From Neobacillus cucumis (GTDB lineage: Bacteria; Bacillota; Bacilli; Bacillales; Cytobacillaceae), in assembly GCF_016908975.1 (NCBI RefSeq), contig NZ_JAFBEX010000005.1, forward strand, positions 1 to 64,000: a stretch of DNA of 64,000 bases, given 5' to 3'. The notes under the pieces were generated by a model, which searched no databases, was not told where the DNA came from, and saw only the letters and a list, made by a program, of their open reading frames with translations. Positions 9,661 through 20,037 of this stretch are shown here, piece by piece (the first letter of the stretch is position 1; each line of letters opens with the position of its first letter). Both the position numbers and the translations under genes were made by a program.

Positions 9661-9730
9661 TGAGAAAAAGGAAACTGTCCTTAATAGCAAAATAAAGTCG
9701 AAATCAACTAGAAGATCCCAACCCAAATAT

Positions 9731-9755
9731 AAAAGAGAGCTAAATTAGCTCTCCA
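9731..9755 (-). terminator. lexA terminator
   Basis: GAGAGCTA (9735-9742) and TAGCTCTC (9746-9753) form an 8-bp stem followed on the minus strand by TTTTATATTT, directly after the lexA stop. Confidence 0.85.
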
Positions 9756-9758
9756 AGA

Positions 9759-10382
9759 TTAATGAATATGACGATATACCCCAATCACTTTTCCCAGAAT
9801 CGATACATTCCGTAAAATAATCGGCTCCATCGTAGAATTTTCTGGCTGCAGACGGATATAGTCTTTTTCTTTAAAGAATCTCTTACATGTTGCTTCATCA
9901 TCTTCGGTCATCGCAACAACAATATCCCCATTATTAGCCGTTTGCTGTTGTTTGACAATTACATAGTCTCCATCAAGTATTCCGGCTTCTATCATACTTT
10001 CACCCATGATTTCTAGCATAAACACTTGCTCATCAGCAGGGGCTAAGCTTTCAGGCAGCGGAAAGTACTCTTCAACATTTTCGATGGCTGTAATTGGCAG
10101 ACCTGCTGTTACTTTTCCGACCACAGGAACATTCACGACTTTATTTCTAGGAATCTGTGCTGCTTCATCTGCATCTAGTATTTCGATTGCTCTAGGTTTG
10201 GTAGGGTCTCTTCGAATGAGGCCTTTACTTTCCAAGCGGGCCAGATGACCGTGGACCGTAGAACTGGAAGCAAGTCCTACTGCCTCTCCAATTTCCCTCA
10301 CTGAAGGCGGATAACCCTTACTTTTAACCTCATCCTTGATAAACTCCAGGATATCCTGCTGCCGCTTTGATATCTTTACCAT
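9759..10382 (-). CDS. lexA: SOS repressor LexA (DinR)
   Basis: 207 aa. Represses SOS genes and cleaves itself when RecA filaments form. The N-terminal winged HTH (residues about 1-65) includes [14 protein letters not shown] and STVHGHL. The scissile bond is Ala93-Gly94 (KVTAGLP). The catalytic dyad is Ser129 (GESMIEAG) and Lys167 (CKRFF). A GTG at 10394 would start inside the Shine-Dalgarno GAGGTG, so ATG 10382 is preferred; it yields MVKISKRQ, close to known LexA. Divergent from yneA across an operator region. Confidence 0.97.
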   Translation of the reverse strand: MVKISKRQQDILEFIKDEVKSKGYPPSVREIGEAVGLASSSTVHGHLARLESKGLIRRDPTKPRAIEILDADEAAQIPRNKVVNVPVVGKVTAGLPITAIENVEEYFPLPESLAPADEQVFMLEIMGESMIEAGILDGDYVIVKQQQTANNGDIVVAMTEDDEATCKRFFKEKDYIRLQPENSTMEPIILRNVSILGKVIGVYRHIH

Positions 10383-10443
10383 GATAAAATGCACCTCGTC
10401 TGGTTATTGTTGTATTTATTATAGCATGTTCATCTGCCTTATA

Positions 10444-10496
10444 CAAACATAAGTTCGAGAAAATGGTTGACATCAAACAAACGTTCGGACTATAAT
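10444..10496. promoter_or_regulatory. lexA-yneA intergenic SOS operators and yneA promoter
   Basis: The yneA promoter is TTGACA (10467-10472), 18-base spacer, TATAAT (10491-10496). Overlapping its spacer is CAAACAAACGTTCG (10474-10487), one mismatch from the Bacillus LexA box CGAACRNRYGTTYG. A weaker box, CAAACATAAGTTCG, is at 10444-10457, exactly 30 bases away, placed to serve lexA as well. Confidence 0.8.
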
Positions 10497-10542
10497 GAGC
10501 TTAAATAAAAAGAGAACATATATTCTATAAGAGGTGCGGATC

Positions 10543-10863
10543 ATGAAAAAATTATGGAATCAATACTCATATGCTATAACTCTAATATTGCTTAGCTTTA
10601 CTATCGCTTTTGTTATCCTATTAAAACATCAATCAGATGATCAATATGTTAAAGTAACTATATCTGAAGGAGATACACTTTGGACCATTTCCGAACAATT
10701 TGCTGATCAGCATTCATTATCAAACAAAGAGTTCGTCAGTTGGGTGAAAAAACATAATGAAAATATCAAAGATCAAATTTATCCGGGTGAAAAGATTGTC
10801 ATTCCTGTAAGTAAAAACGACCAAGCCAACACAACAGAACTAGCGAGTGCACCAAAGGAATAG
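10543..10863 (+). CDS. yneA: SOS cell-division suppressor YneA (LysM protein)
   Basis: 106 aa. In B. subtilis YneA blocks septation during the SOS response and is rapidly degraded. An N-terminal membrane segment (YAITLILLSFTIAFVILL, residues about 9-26) is followed by an outside LysM domain (TISEGDTLWTISEQF to YPGEKIVIPV, residues about 42-92) that binds peptidoglycan. GTG 10534 is part of the ribosome site GAGGTG; ATG 10543 is used. First gene of the LexA-controlled yneA-yneB-ynzC cluster. Confidence 0.93.
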   Translation: MKKLWNQYSYAITLILLSFTIAFVILLKHQSDDQYVKVTISEGDTLWTISEQFADQHSLSNKEFVSWVKKHNENIKDQIYPGEKIVIPVSKNDQANTTELASAPKE

Positions 10864-11521
<658 letters not shown>

Positions 11522-11523
<2 letters not shown>

Positions 11524-11556
11524 GCCATTATCTTGTCATAATGGCTTTTTTTTAGT
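11522..11556 (+). terminator. Terminator of yneA-yneB
   Basis: GCCATTAT / ATAATGGC stem with a 6-base loop followed by eight T, overlapping the yneB stop codon. Confidence 0.85.
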
Positions 11557-11596
11557 AAAATCAAGTGTCACCATTTGATAGAAAGGATGGATGGGA

Positions 11597-11827
11597 ATGC
11601 TTTCAAAAGAAAAAATGGCTCGCATCAATGAACTGGCGAGAAAAGCAAAATCTTCAGGATTAACAGAGCTTGAAGCAAAAGAGCAATCCAAATTAAGAAG
11701 TGAATATTTAGCCACTTTCCGGGCAAATATGCTCGATACATTAACAAATACAAAGTTTATTGACCCAGAAGGCAATGATGTGACACCGGAAAAATTAAAA
11801 GCTAGAAAAAATAGACCCCTTCATTAA
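11597..11827 (+). CDS. ynzC: DUF896 / UPF0291 protein YnzC
   Basis: 76 aa. The helical hairpin RINELARKAKSSGLTELEAKEQ and the conserved FIDPEGNDVTPEKLK identify the DUF896 family, which is SOS-linked in Bacillus. Two in-frame ATGs occur (11591, 11597); the second gives MLSKEKMARINEL, aligning with B. subtilis MISNAKIARINEL, and has better spacing from GAAAGGA. The molecular function is not known. Confidence 0.9.
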   Translation: MLSKEKMARINELARKAKSSGLTELEAKEQSKLRSEYLATFRANMLDTLTNTKFIDPEGNDVTPEKLKARKNRPLH

Positions 11828-11845
11828 TTTCCTTTTATTAATATA

Positions 11846-11881
11846 AACCTCGCTTAAATATTTAAGCGAGGTTTTATTTTT
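11846..11881 (+). terminator. ynzC terminator
   Basis: AACCTCGCTTAAA / TTTAAGCGAGGTT stem followed by TTATTTTT. Confidence 0.88.
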
Positions 11882-11958
11882 ACCATTACATACATTCATC
11901 TCGTTTGTGAAAAAATAAGAAATAAAGGTCGATTTCTATCAGAATTTTTGTTTATTTG

Positions 11959-11987
11959 TTGAATTAATAGACAATGCAAGCTAATAT
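11959..11987 (+). promoter_or_regulatory. Probable SigA promoter of tkt
   Basis: TTGAAT (11959-11964), 17-base spacer, TAATAT (11982-11987), 42 bases before the tkt start codon. Confidence 0.6.
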
Positions 11988-12029
11988 TAAGGATGTATTT
12001 GTATTCGCGAACAAGAAAGGATGTAATTC

Positions 12030-14036
12030 ATGTTTAATACTATTGATGATTTATCTGTAACATCTATTCGTACGCTTTCAATTGATGCAGTTGAGAAAGC
12101 GAACTCAGGGCATCCAGGTATGCCAATGGGTGCTGCACCAATGACATATACATTATGGACTAGATTCATGAACCATAACCCTAAGAATCCTCATTGGTTT
12201 AATCGTGACCGTTTTGTTTTATCTGCAGGTCATGGATCTGCATTGTTATACAGCATGCTCCACTTATCCGGCTATAACTTAAGCTTGGAAGATATTAAAC
12301 AATTCCGTCAATGGGGAAGTAAGACACCTGGACATCCTGAATATGGCCACACTGAAGGGGTAGAAGCCACAACGGGTCCACTTGGACAAGGTATTGCGAT
12401 GGCTGTCGGTATGGCAATGGCAGAGCGTCATGTTGCAAGTGTTTATAATAAAGATAACTATGAACTTGTGAACCATTTTACATACAGTATTTGTGGTGAT
12501 GGTGACCTTATGGAGGGTGTTTCAGCAGAAGCAGCTTCACTTGCAGGTCATTTAAAATTAGGACGTTTAGTCGTTTTATATGATTCAAATGATATCTCGC
12601 TTGATGGTGACTTAGATAAATCATTCTCAGAAAGTGTTAAAGGCCGTTTTGAGTCCTACAACTGGCAATACCTGCGTGTAGAAGACGGGAATAACCTTGA
12701 TGAAATTGCGAAAGCATTAGAAGAAGCTAGAAATGATCTTGACCGTCCAACATTGATTGAAGTTAGAACCATCATCGGTTATGGTTCACCAAATCATGCT
12801 GGTACTTCTGGTGTTCACGGATCACCACTAGGTGCCAATGAGTTAAAGCTTACAAAAGAAGCCTATAAATGGACCTTTGAAGAAGATTTCCACGTTCCAC
12901 AAGAAGTTTATGAAAACTTCCAAAAACTTATCGTTGAAAATGGTGAGAAAAAAGAAAAAGAATGGAACGACTTATTCGCACAATACAAAAATGAATATCC
13001 TGAATTAGCTACACAGCTTGAACAAGCATTAAAGAATGAACTTCCTGAAGGCTGGGATAAGGATATTCCGGTTTACCAAGAAGGCAAAAGTTTAGCAAGC
13101 CGTGCCTCTTCTGGTGAAGCTCTAAATGGCATCGCTAAAAACCTTCCAATTTTCATTGGTGGTTCAGCTGACTTAGCAGGTTCAAACAAAACGATGATAA
13201 AAGGTTCAGCCGACTATATGCCAGGTGCATATGAAGGCCGCAATTTCTGGTTCGGTGTTCGTGAATTTGCCATGGGTGCAGCAATGAATGGTATTGCTCT
13301 TCACGGTGGCGTAAAAGTATTTGGAGGAACATTCTTCGTATTCTCTGATTACCTTCGTCCGGCGATTCGTCTAGCAGCCCTTATGGGACTACCTGTTACT
13401 TATGTATTTACACATGACAGTATCGCAGTAGGAGAAGATGGTCCAACACACGAACCAGTCGAACAGCTTGCAGCATTACGGGCAATGCCAGGTCTATCCA
13501 TCATTCGTCCAGCAGATGGAAACGAAACAGCTGCCGCTTGGAAGCTTGCCGTTGAATCAACTAACAAGCCAACTGCACTTGTCTTGACTCGTCAAGATTT
13601 ACCTACATTAAAAGGTACAGATACCAATGCATATGATGGAGTTTCAAAAGGTGCCTATGTCGTGTCTCCAGCTGATAAAGAAACAGCAGATGCACTACTT
13701 CTTGCAACTGGTTCAGAAGTGAGTCTTGCAGTTGAAGCACAAAAAGTCCTTGCTGGCGAAGGTGTCCAAGTTTCTGTTGTCAGCATGCCATCATGGGATC
13801 GCTTTGAACAGCAATCTCAAGATTACAAAGATTCTGTACTTCCAAGAAATGTGAAAAAACGTCTTGGAATTGAAATGGGAGCCTCTTTCGGCTGGCATAA
13901 ATATACAGGTGACGAAGGCGATGTAATCGCAATCGACCAATTCGGTGCATCGGCACCAGGTGAAAAAGTTATGGAAGAGTACGGCTTCAGCGTTAATAAT
14001 GTGGTAGCTCGTGTTAAAGCACTTTTACAAAAATAA
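12030..14036 (+). CDS. tkt: Transketolase
   Basis: 668 aa thiamine diphosphate enzyme of the non-oxidative pentose phosphate pathway, moving two-carbon units between sugar phosphates. Visible signatures are [16 protein letters not shown] near residue 23, [15 protein letters not shown] near residue 111 and the TPP motif [20 protein letters not shown] near residue 153. The pyrimidine-domain region has [20 protein letters not shown] near residue 470. AAGAAAGGA lies upstream of the ATG. It stands as its own unit with a promoter and a terminator (14046-14073). Confidence 0.97.
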   Translation: MFNTIDDLSVTSIRTLSIDAVEKANSGHPGMPMGAAPMTYTLWTRFMNHNPKNPHWFNRDRFVLSAGHGSALLYSMLHLSGYNLSLEDIKQFRQWGSKTPGHPEYGHTEGVEATTGPLGQGIAMAVGMAMAERHVASVYNKDNYELVNHFTYSICGDGDLMEGVSAEAASLAGHLKLGRLVVLYDSNDISLDGDLDKSFSESVKGRFESYNWQYLRVEDGNNLDEIAKALEEARNDLDRPTLIEVRTIIGYGSPNHAGTSGVHGSPLGANELKLTKEAYKWTFEEDFHVPQEVYENFQKLIVENGEKKEKEWNDLFAQYKNEYPELATQLEQALKNELPEGWDKDIPVYQEGKSLASRASSGEALNGIAKNLPIFIGGSADLAGSNKTMIKGSADYMPGAYEGRNFWFGVREFAMGAAMNGIALHGGVKVFGGTFFVFSDYLRPAIRLAALMGLPVTYVFTHDSIAVGEDGPTHEPVEQLAALRAMPGLSIIRPADGNETAAAWKLAVESTNKPTALVLTRQDLPTLKGTDTNAYDGVSKGAYVVSPADKETADALLLATGSEVSLAVEAQKVLAGEGVQVSVVSMPSWDRFEQQSQDYKDSVLPRNVKKRLGIEMGASFGWHKYTGDEGDVIAIDQFGASAPGEKVMEEYGFSVNNVVARVKALLQK

Positions 14037-14045
14037 AGTAAGTAA

Positions 14046-14073
14046 AGAGAACGGATATTCCGTTCTCTTTTTT
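14046..14073 (+). terminator. tkt terminator
   Basis: AGAGAACGG / CCGTTCTCT stem with a 5-base loop and a TTTTTT tail. Confidence 0.9.
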
Positions 14074-14122
14074 GGTTGTCTTTTGTAATAAAATGGTAAA
14101 TAAGCTGATTTGCTTTTTAAAT

Positions 14123-14227
14123 GAGCCAATAAGGGCAAGAAATGAGCCAAACCCTGCAAATTATCGGCCATAAAGTCAAAATTTAGAGCCAATTACCCCC
14201 TAAATTGAGCCAATCCACCTTCCCACC
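14123..14227. repeat. 21-bp phased GAGCCAA repeat, five units
   Basis: GAGCCAA begins at 14123, 14144, 14186 and 14207, and a degenerate CGGCCAT fills the missing position at 14165, so the period is exactly 21 bases. Sequence between the heptamers diverges. It occupies the tkt-sirA spacer (14074-14426), which otherwise holds nothing recognisable before the sirA ribosome site. Confidence 0.8.
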
Positions 14228-14426
14228 CCGAAAATTAGGTTGCAATATTGTGAACATTGCTCAAATTAAAAGGAAAGTTCATGAATTCTACCGAAATCTA
14301 TAAACGAACTGTTTAGTAACTTCATAATCGACAAAAGTAGTGAAAGTTTTTGCCGCCGTAAGACAAACGTTTTGTGAATGCTTTTTTATAATAGAAAAAA
14401 GGATTTCAACGAAGGGGAGAACAGTG

Positions 14427-14867
14427 GTGAGAAAATATCAGCTATATTTAATAGAAGATGAATTTGCCGCCCATTACTTCGGAAGAGAGCGAATTTTTTT
14501 TCAACTTTTTCATGAGCACCATTCATCTGACGGCGAGTTGAAATTTATTACACAAAAACAAATTATATATATCACGAAGAAGGTAGAGGTCTTAAAAATC
14601 CATAGTTTACTTCAAAAACAGCTCGGAAAAATGAAGGGATTTAAGGCAGATCACGGTGCATATACCATAAACTTAAGTGGAAAACTAAGCATGGCAAGGT
14701 TAGAAGTTTTTCAAGATTTAATAACAGTTGAAGCAGAAGGCAGCTATGAAGCAGAGACCGCTTTTTTTGAGGTACTTAGAAAATGTGAATCTTCCTTTAT
14801 AGCGATTGACCTCGAACATGAGCGGATTGGGTGGTTAAAGCCTATAAAAGAAAGAAAATTTGTCTAA
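14427..14867 (+). CDS. sirA: Sporulation inhibitor of replication SirA
   Basis: 146 aa. In B. subtilis SirA binds DnaA domain I and stops new replication rounds at the start of sporulation. The N-terminus RKYQLYLIEDEFAAHYFGRE, the middle ITQKQIIYI and the C-terminus ERIGWLKPIKERKFV match the family. The frame extends upstream, but GAAGGGGAG (14411-14419) places the start at GTG 14427 (or 14424), giving nearly the known length of 148 aa. It lies between tkt and yneF as in B. subtilis. Confidence 0.93.
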   Translation: MRKYQLYLIEDEFAAHYFGRERIFFQLFHEHHSSDGELKFITQKQIIYITKKVEVLKIHSLLQKQLGKMKGFKADHGAYTINLSGKLSMARLEVFQDLITVEAEGSYEAETAFFEVLRKCESSFIAIDLEHERIGWLKPIKERKFV

Positions 14868-14940
14868 TTGAAATGAGATATTGTTTTATTCCGTTTTATT
14901 TAGTACACTGTATGGTAGACAACATGAAGGAGGAAGTTTA

Positions 14941-15153
14941 ATGTATTATGTACTAGTTGGTATACTGGCATTAGTAGCTGGTGTAGCACTAGGATTTTTC
15001 ATTGCACGTAGATATATGATGACCTACCTGAAGAAAAATCCGCCAATCAATGAACAAATGTTAAAAATGATGATGATGCAAATGGGTATGAAGCCTTCTC
15101 AAAAGAAGATCAACCAAATGATGGCAGCCATGAACAAGCAGCAATCTAAATAA
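14941..15153 (+). CDS. yneF: UPF0154 membrane protein YneF
   Basis: 70 aa. One N-terminal membrane helix ([19 protein letters not shown]) is followed by the conserved [25 protein letters not shown] and [20 protein letters not shown] lies 7 bases before ATG 14941; the longer open frame is not supported. UPF0154 is a small conserved Firmicutes membrane protein of unknown function. Own terminator at 15161-15192. Confidence 0.93.
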   Translation: MYYVLVGILALVAGVALGFFIARRYMMTYLKKNPPINEQMLKMMMMQMGMKPSQKKINQMMAAMNKQQSK

Positions 15154-15160
15154 AAACGGA

Positions 15161-15192
15161 CAAGCACTCATAATAGATGAGTGCTTTTTATC
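15161..15192 (+). terminator. yneF terminator
   Basis: AGCACTCAT (15163-15171) and ATGAGTGCT (15177-15185) with a TTTT tail. Confidence 0.85.
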
Positions 15193-15290
15193 ATTTTCTA
15201 AGTATTTATTAATTTGTAAAAATTTGATAAAATGATTACCTCGATGTTCGAAGTAATTACCTTGTGAATCAAGGATTTGGGGGTGTTTTA

Positions 15291-17051
15291 TTGAAAGTTT
15301 TTTTACAATTAGGATGGTTTTTTAAACAAGAGAAAAAAGCTTATTTATCTGGGATTCTCATTTTATTATTTGTAGCGGTTCTTCAATTAATTCCTCCAAA
15401 AGTTATTGGCATCATCGCTGATGATATTCATGATGGAACGATTACAACAGGTCTTTTAATAAAATGGATTGTAGTCCTTTTGGCAGTAGGATTAACGATG
15501 TATGTACTACGATATTTTTGGAGAATCATGATTTTCGGTTCCTCCGTAAAACTTAGTCGTATTTTACGAGATCAGTTGTACCATCATTTTACGAAGATGT
15601 CGCCATCTTTTTACCAAAAAAGCCGAATTGGTGATCTAATGGCACATGCGACCAATGATCTATCTGCCATTCAGCAAACAGCTGGAATGGGGGTTCTAAC
15701 ACTCGTCGACTCCCTTTCAACCGGAGGATTTGTTATTATCGCGATGGCCTTGACGATTAGCTGGAAGCTGACCTTAATTTGTTTACTCCCAATGCCATTT
15801 ATGGCGATGCTGACCAGCTGGTTTGGGACAATGTTACATAAAAGTTTCCACAAGGCACAAGAAGCCTTTTCCTCCTTAAATGATAAAACACAAGAGAGCA
15901 TAACTGGGATAAAAGTCATAAAGACCTTTGGCCAGGAACAAGAAGATATTGAGGATTTCCGCAAGCAGTCGGAAGATGTCGTCCAAAAAAACCTTACCGT
16001 CGCGAAAATTGATTCCCTCTATGACCCGACCATCTCGATTATCGTCGGAATCTCTTTCTTTCTCTCAATAGCGTTTGGCGCGAAATATGTTCTTAATGGC
16101 GAGTTAACGATTGGTGAATTAATTTCGTTTACAACCTATTTAGGTCTATTAATTTGGCCGATGCTGGCATTTGGTTGGTTATTTAATATTGTTGAGCGCG
16201 GGCGTGCTTCTTATGACCGTGTTGCTGCACTCTTAAGAGAGAAAGTTGAAATCACCGACAAGCATAACGCATTAGCTACAATGCCAATGGGTGATATTGA
16301 CTATAAGATTCAGGAATTCACTTACCCGGGGGAAACAAGACCTACTTTAAAAAATATCTTCTTTTCGCTCCAAAAAGGCGAGACACTCGGGATCGTTGGG
16401 AAAACAGGTTCAGGCAAAACCACGCTTCTAAAACTGCTCATCCGTGAATATGAAGGTTATCAAGGTGGAATTCTTTTTGATGGGAAAGCGCTTCAATCCT
16501 ATAAGCTTGAAAAACTTCGCGAAGCCATTGGCTATGTGCCTCAGGATCATTTCTTATTTTCTGCTACCGTTGCCGAAAATATTGCTTTTACAGATCCGGA
16601 GGTTACGAGTGAGGAAATAGAAAGAGCAGCGAAACTAGCCAATATTCATGAGGATATTCTTCAATTTACTGATGGCTATCATACCGTGGTCGGAGAACGA
16701 GGTGTTTCTTTATCAGGTGGACAAAAACAGCGTATTTCCATTGCCCGAGCTTTGTTGATGATTCCGGAGGTATTAGTTTTAGATGATTCGTTGTCAGCCG
16801 TCGACGCCAAAACCGAAGAAGCAATCCTTTCTTCCTTGAGAGAGAATCGAGAAGGAAAAACAACCATCATCACTTCACACCGATTAAGTGCGATTCAACA
16901 TGCCAATCTGATTTTAGTGCTTAACGAAGGAAAAATCGTGGAACGAGGGCAACATGAAGAACTAATGGAAAAAGACGGACGGTACAAGGAAATGTATTTA
17001 CGCCAGCAGCTAGAAGAACTGGTGGAGCATGGGGGACATTCATATGGATGA
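15291..17051 (+). CDS. Heterodimeric ABC exporter subunit, BmrC/YheI-like (degenerate NBD)
   Basis: 586 aa half-transporter with six membrane helices and a C-terminal ATPase domain. Walker A is GKTGSGKTT near residue 380, the signature is LSGGQKQ near residue 480, and Walker B is VLVLDDSLSAVD, with Asp where the catalytic Glu should be. That substitution marks the non-catalytic partner of an asymmetric exporter, as in B. subtilis BmrC. A GTG at 15264 opens the frame, but GGGGGTG (15279-15285) points to TTG 15291, giving MKVFLQLGWFFKQ. The next gene overlaps by 8 bases. Likely a multidrug exporter; no attenuator leader like bmrB was seen. Confidence 0.88.
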   Translation: MKVFLQLGWFFKQEKKAYLSGILILLFVAVLQLIPPKVIGIIADDIHDGTITTGLLIKWIVVLLAVGLTMYVLRYFWRIMIFGSSVKLSRILRDQLYHHFTKMSPSFYQKSRIGDLMAHATNDLSAIQQTAGMGVLTLVDSLSTGGFVIIAMALTISWKLTLICLLPMPFMAMLTSWFGTMLHKSFHKAQEAFSSLNDKTQESITGIKVIKTFGQEQEDIEDFRKQSEDVVQKNLTVAKIDSLYDPTISIIVGISFFLSIAFGAKYVLNGELTIGELISFTTYLGLLIWPMLAFGWLFNIVERGRASYDRVAALLREKVEITDKHNALATMPMGDIDYKIQEFTYPGETRPTLKNIFFSLQKGETLGIVGKTGSGKTTLLKLLIREYEGYQGGILFDGKALQSYKLEKLREAIGYVPQDHFLFSATVAENIAFTDPEVTSEEIERAAKLANIHEDILQFTDGYHTVVGERGVSLSGGQKQRISIARALLMIPEVLVLDDSLSAVDAKTEEAILSSLRENREGKTTIITSHRLSAIQHANLILVLNEGKIVERGQHEELMEKDGRYKEMYLRQQLEELVEHGGHSYG

Positions 17052-18837
17052 GAAAACACAACTGTCAGAACGTGAACAAAGAAAGGTCTTATTCCGTCTT
17101 CTTTCCTATACAAAGCCGCATAAAAAAATCATCACTGTTGCCTTTGTGCTGCTGATTTTAACAACCATTGGAGATATTGTCCTTCCTTATCTAGTGAAAG
17201 TGTTTATTGATGATTATTTAACTCCTAGCAAGCTAATGTTTAGACCCTTAATGATACTAGGATCCATTTACATGGGGATTCAAGTAATTAAAGCGATTCT
17301 TTTATTCTTTCAATTAGTAAAATTTCAAGAGATAGCACTTTATATAATCCAGCAACTACGAATTGATGTATTTTCTAAGGTTCAGTCCCTTGGATTAAAA
17401 TATTTTGACAAGACTCCGGCCGGAAGTATTGTTTCAAGGGTAACAAATGATACAGAAGCGATAAAAGATATGTTTGTTACGGTGATTGCCACTTTTATTC
17501 AAAGCGGGTTTTTACTGACAGGGATCTTTATTGCAATGTTTATCTTAAATGTGAAGCTTGCTTTATTGTGTGTCATCATTCTGCCGATTTTGCTGTTTGT
17601 GATGAATTTATACCGAAAATTAAGTTCAAGATTTTACCTCGATCTGCGTGAAAGATTGAGCCAGTTAAATGCAAAGCTTGCGGAATCTCTTTCCGGTATG
17701 CCGATTATACAGGTATTTCGTCAGGAAAAACGCCTTCGCCAGGAGTTTGGTGACATCAATCAGCAGCATTATAACGCGGGAATGAAAAATATTAAGATTG
17801 ATGGCTTACTCTTAAGACCTGCGATTGATTTGATTTATATTTTTGCATTAATCCTTGTTCTAAGCTTCTTTGGAATTACCTCCTCCAGTCACACAGTAGA
17901 AATTGGAGTCATCTATGCTTTTATTAATTATTTAGACCGTTTTTTTGAACCGGTTAATCAAATGATGATGAGGCTTTCGCTCTACCAGCAAGCCATCGTG
18001 GCCGGTTCTCGTGTGTTTCAATTATTAGATGAAGAAGAATTAGCACCGGGCCAGCAACAGGAAAAAAACATTTCCATTGACAAAGGGAAGATTGAGTTTA
18101 AGAATGTCAGTTTCTCCTATGATGGAGCAAGAGATGTGTTAAAACATATTACTTTTACAGCCAATCCGGGCGAAACCGTTGCCCTTGTTGGTCATACAGG
18201 CAGTGGAAAAAGTTCAATTATTAATGTCATGATGCATTTCTATGAATTTGAACGAGGGGAAATTTTAATCGATGGGGAATCCATTCGACATTTTACGAAG
18301 CCTGAACTACGGGAGAAAATGGGCTTAGTACTTCAGGATCCATTTTTATTCTTTGGAACAGTAAAAGATAATATCCGCCTTCATAACGATAGGCTAACAG
18401 ATGAGCAAATGATGGAGGCTGCGAAGTTTGTTCAAGCTCATTCATTTATTGAAAAATTAGAGGATGGCTATGAGCATAAAGTGGTAGAGCGAGGATCCAC
18501 TTTTTCAAGTGGACAGCGGCAATTAATCGCATTTGCAAGGACCATTGCAGCCAATCCTAAAATATTGGTGTTGGATGAAGCAACGGCCAACATTGATACG
18601 GAAACAGAAGAAATGATTCAAACCGCTTTGGCCAAAATGCGGAAAGGTCGAACAACCATTGCGATTGCGCATCGCTTATCGACGATTCAGGATGCCGATT
18701 TAATCCTTGTCTTGCACCAAGGAGAAATAGTCGAGCGGGGGACCCATCAAGAACTGCTTGCCCTTGGAGGACTTTATCATAAAATGTTCCTGCTGCAAAA
18801 TGGGGCGGTAGAGAGGTTAGAAGATGCGGTAAATTAG
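17044..18837 (+). CDS. Heterodimeric ABC exporter subunit, BmrD/YheH-like (catalytic NBD)
   Basis: 597 aa half-transporter. Membrane domain residues about 25-330, then Walker A GHTGSGKSS near residue 385. The signature reads FSSGQRQ rather than LSGGQ, and Walker B is ILVLDEATANID with an intact catalytic Glu. Its degenerate signature and good Glu complement the partner's intact signature and bad Glu, the arrangement expected for a heterodimer with one active site. The ATG at 17044 overlaps the end of the preceding gene and indicates translational coupling. Confidence 0.88.
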   Translation: MDEKTQLSEREQRKVLFRLLSYTKPHKKIITVAFVLLILTTIGDIVLPYLVKVFIDDYLTPSKLMFRPLMILGSIYMGIQVIKAILLFFQLVKFQEIALYIIQQLRIDVFSKVQSLGLKYFDKTPAGSIVSRVTNDTEAIKDMFVTVIATFIQSGFLLTGIFIAMFILNVKLALLCVIILPILLFVMNLYRKLSSRFYLDLRERLSQLNAKLAESLSGMPIIQVFRQEKRLRQEFGDINQQHYNAGMKNIKIDGLLLRPAIDLIYIFALILVLSFFGITSSSHTVEIGVIYAFINYLDRFFEPVNQMMMRLSLYQQAIVAGSRVFQLLDEEELAPGQQQEKNISIDKGKIEFKNVSFSYDGARDVLKHITFTANPGETVALVGHTGSGKSSIINVMMHFYEFERGEILIDGESIRHFTKPELREKMGLVLQDPFLFFGTVKDNIRLHNDRLTDEQMMEAAKFVQAHSFIEKLEDGYEHKVVERGSTFSSGQRQLIAFARTIAANPKILVLDEATANIDTETEEMIQTALAKMRKGRTTIAIAHRLSTIQDADLILVLHQGEIVERGTHQELLALGGLYHKMFLLQNGAVERLEDAVN

Positions 18838-18842
18838 TAGAA

Positions 18843-18876
18843 AAAAGCCTTGCATGAATAGATATGCAAGGCTTAC
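18843..18876 (-). terminator. Terminator of the Spo0E-like gene
   Basis: AAGCCTTGCAT (18845-18855) and ATGCAAGGCTT (18864-18874) form an 11-bp stem. The T-run (TTTTTT) follows on the minus strand, so it primarily ends the Spo0E-like transcript, and may also stop the convergent ABC operon. Confidence 0.8.
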
Positions 18877-18879
18877 CTG

Positions 18880-19056
18880 TTAGTGGGCTGTGGATGGAAC
18901 TTTTTTAATATATATTCTATTATATTCGTTTAGTAATTTATCAAGTTCCTGGCTGTAGCGAATTGCAACGGAGGATGTCAAGCCGTTCGTGATGGCGACT
19001 TGAATTAATTCAGCTCGCTTTGTTTCTATCATAGTTATAAGGTCTTGTTTTATCAC
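18880..19056 (-). CDS. Spo0E-like aspartyl-phosphate phosphatase
   Basis: 58 aa, two predicted helices. The second contains the family signature SQELDKLLNEYNR (residues about 35-47), as in Spo0E, YisI and YnzD, which dephosphorylate Spo0A~P and restrain sporulation. The first helix is TMIETKRAELIQVAI. The start is a GTG 8 bases after AAAGGA on the minus strand; an internal ATG (residue 9) is possible. It lies convergent to the ABC exporter, with a terminator immediately after the stop. Activity is inferred from the motif only. Confidence 0.85.
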   Translation of the reverse strand: MIKQDLITMIETKRAELIQVAITNGLTSSVAIRYSQELDKLLNEYNRIYIKKVPSTAH

Positions 19057-19326
19057 GGCCGAAGTCCTTTCCGGAGTAACTCCTAAAATGGATAGTAGAA
19101 TAAGAGAGTTATCAACAAAATAGCACTGTTTTACTAGTATAACCTATAATGTAAATAACTTCAAAGTTATTTGTAAGAAAAAATCCATTTCATACATTCT
19201 ATATGAAAAGTTCCCATTTCATGAAGCGTTATCACTGAGACACAAAATATTCATGTGAACCATTATCATTTGGAGAGCATTTTTGTTAGAATGAAGAGGT
19301 ATCGACTTAAGTGGGAGTGTTCATAC

Positions 19327-20037
19327 ATGTCTGATGTAAATATATTTTTAGCATTAGGGGCAGGCTTTTTAAGTTTTATTTCACCGTGTTGTTTGCCGCT
19401 CTATCCAGCCTTTCTTTCATACATAACCGGCATGTCTGTTGGGGAGCTAAGAGATGAAAATGCCATGCTACAAAAACGGAGCTTACTGCATACAATCTTC
19501 TTCTTAATCGGTTTTTCGATTATTTTCATTGCTATTGGTTTTGGAACCTCGTTTTTTATAGGCAGCTTCTTTTTATCCTATAAGGACCTAATTCGTCAGT
19601 TAGGCGGGATTTTTATTGTCTTATTTGGATTAATGATTGTCGGGGTATTTAAACCCGAATTTATGATGAGGGACCGCCGTTATGAGTTTAAAAACCGTCC
19701 TTCAGGTTATATTGGATCGGTTTTAATTGGGATGGCATTTGCCGCCGGATGGACTCCTTGTACGGGCCCAATTCTTTCAGCTGTCATTCTCCTTGCCGCT
19801 TCCAATCCGGGGTCAGGTGTGTTATACATGTTTGCTTACTCTCTAGGATTTGCGATTCCTTTCTTAATTCTGTCGTTCTTCGTTGGACGGATGAAGTGGA
19901 TTAAAAGACACAGCGGAAAGATTATGAAAATTGGCGGTTATATCATGATTGTCATGGGGATTGTCCTTTTCTTTGACTGGATGACCAAAATCATTATCGT
20001 TTTTCAAGGAATGTTTGGTGGCTTTACCGGTTTTTAG
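19327..20037 (+). CDS. ccdA: Cytochrome c biogenesis thiol transporter CcdA
   Basis: 236 aa, six membrane helices. CcdA carries reducing equivalents from cytoplasmic thioredoxin across the membrane for apocytochrome c maturation and spore cortex synthesis. The redox cysteines are in [17 protein letters not shown] (first helix) and WTPCTGP (fourth helix). GGGAGTG precedes ATG 19327; the frame opens earlier but the known N-terminus (about 235 aa) matches this start. In B. subtilis the CheY-like yneI lies between ccdA and ccdC; here it is missing. Confidence 0.95.
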   Translation: MSDVNIFLALGAGFLSFISPCCLPLYPAFLSYITGMSVGELRDENAMLQKRSLLHTIFFLIGFSIIFIAIGFGTSFFIGSFFLSYKDLIRQLGGIFIVLFGLMIVGVFKPEFMMRDRRYEFKNRPSGYIGSVLIGMAFAAGWTPCTGPILSAVILLAASNPGSGVLYMFAYSLGFAIPFLILSFFVGRMKWIKRHSGKIMKIGGYIMIVMGIVLFFDWMTKIIIVFQGMFGGFTGF

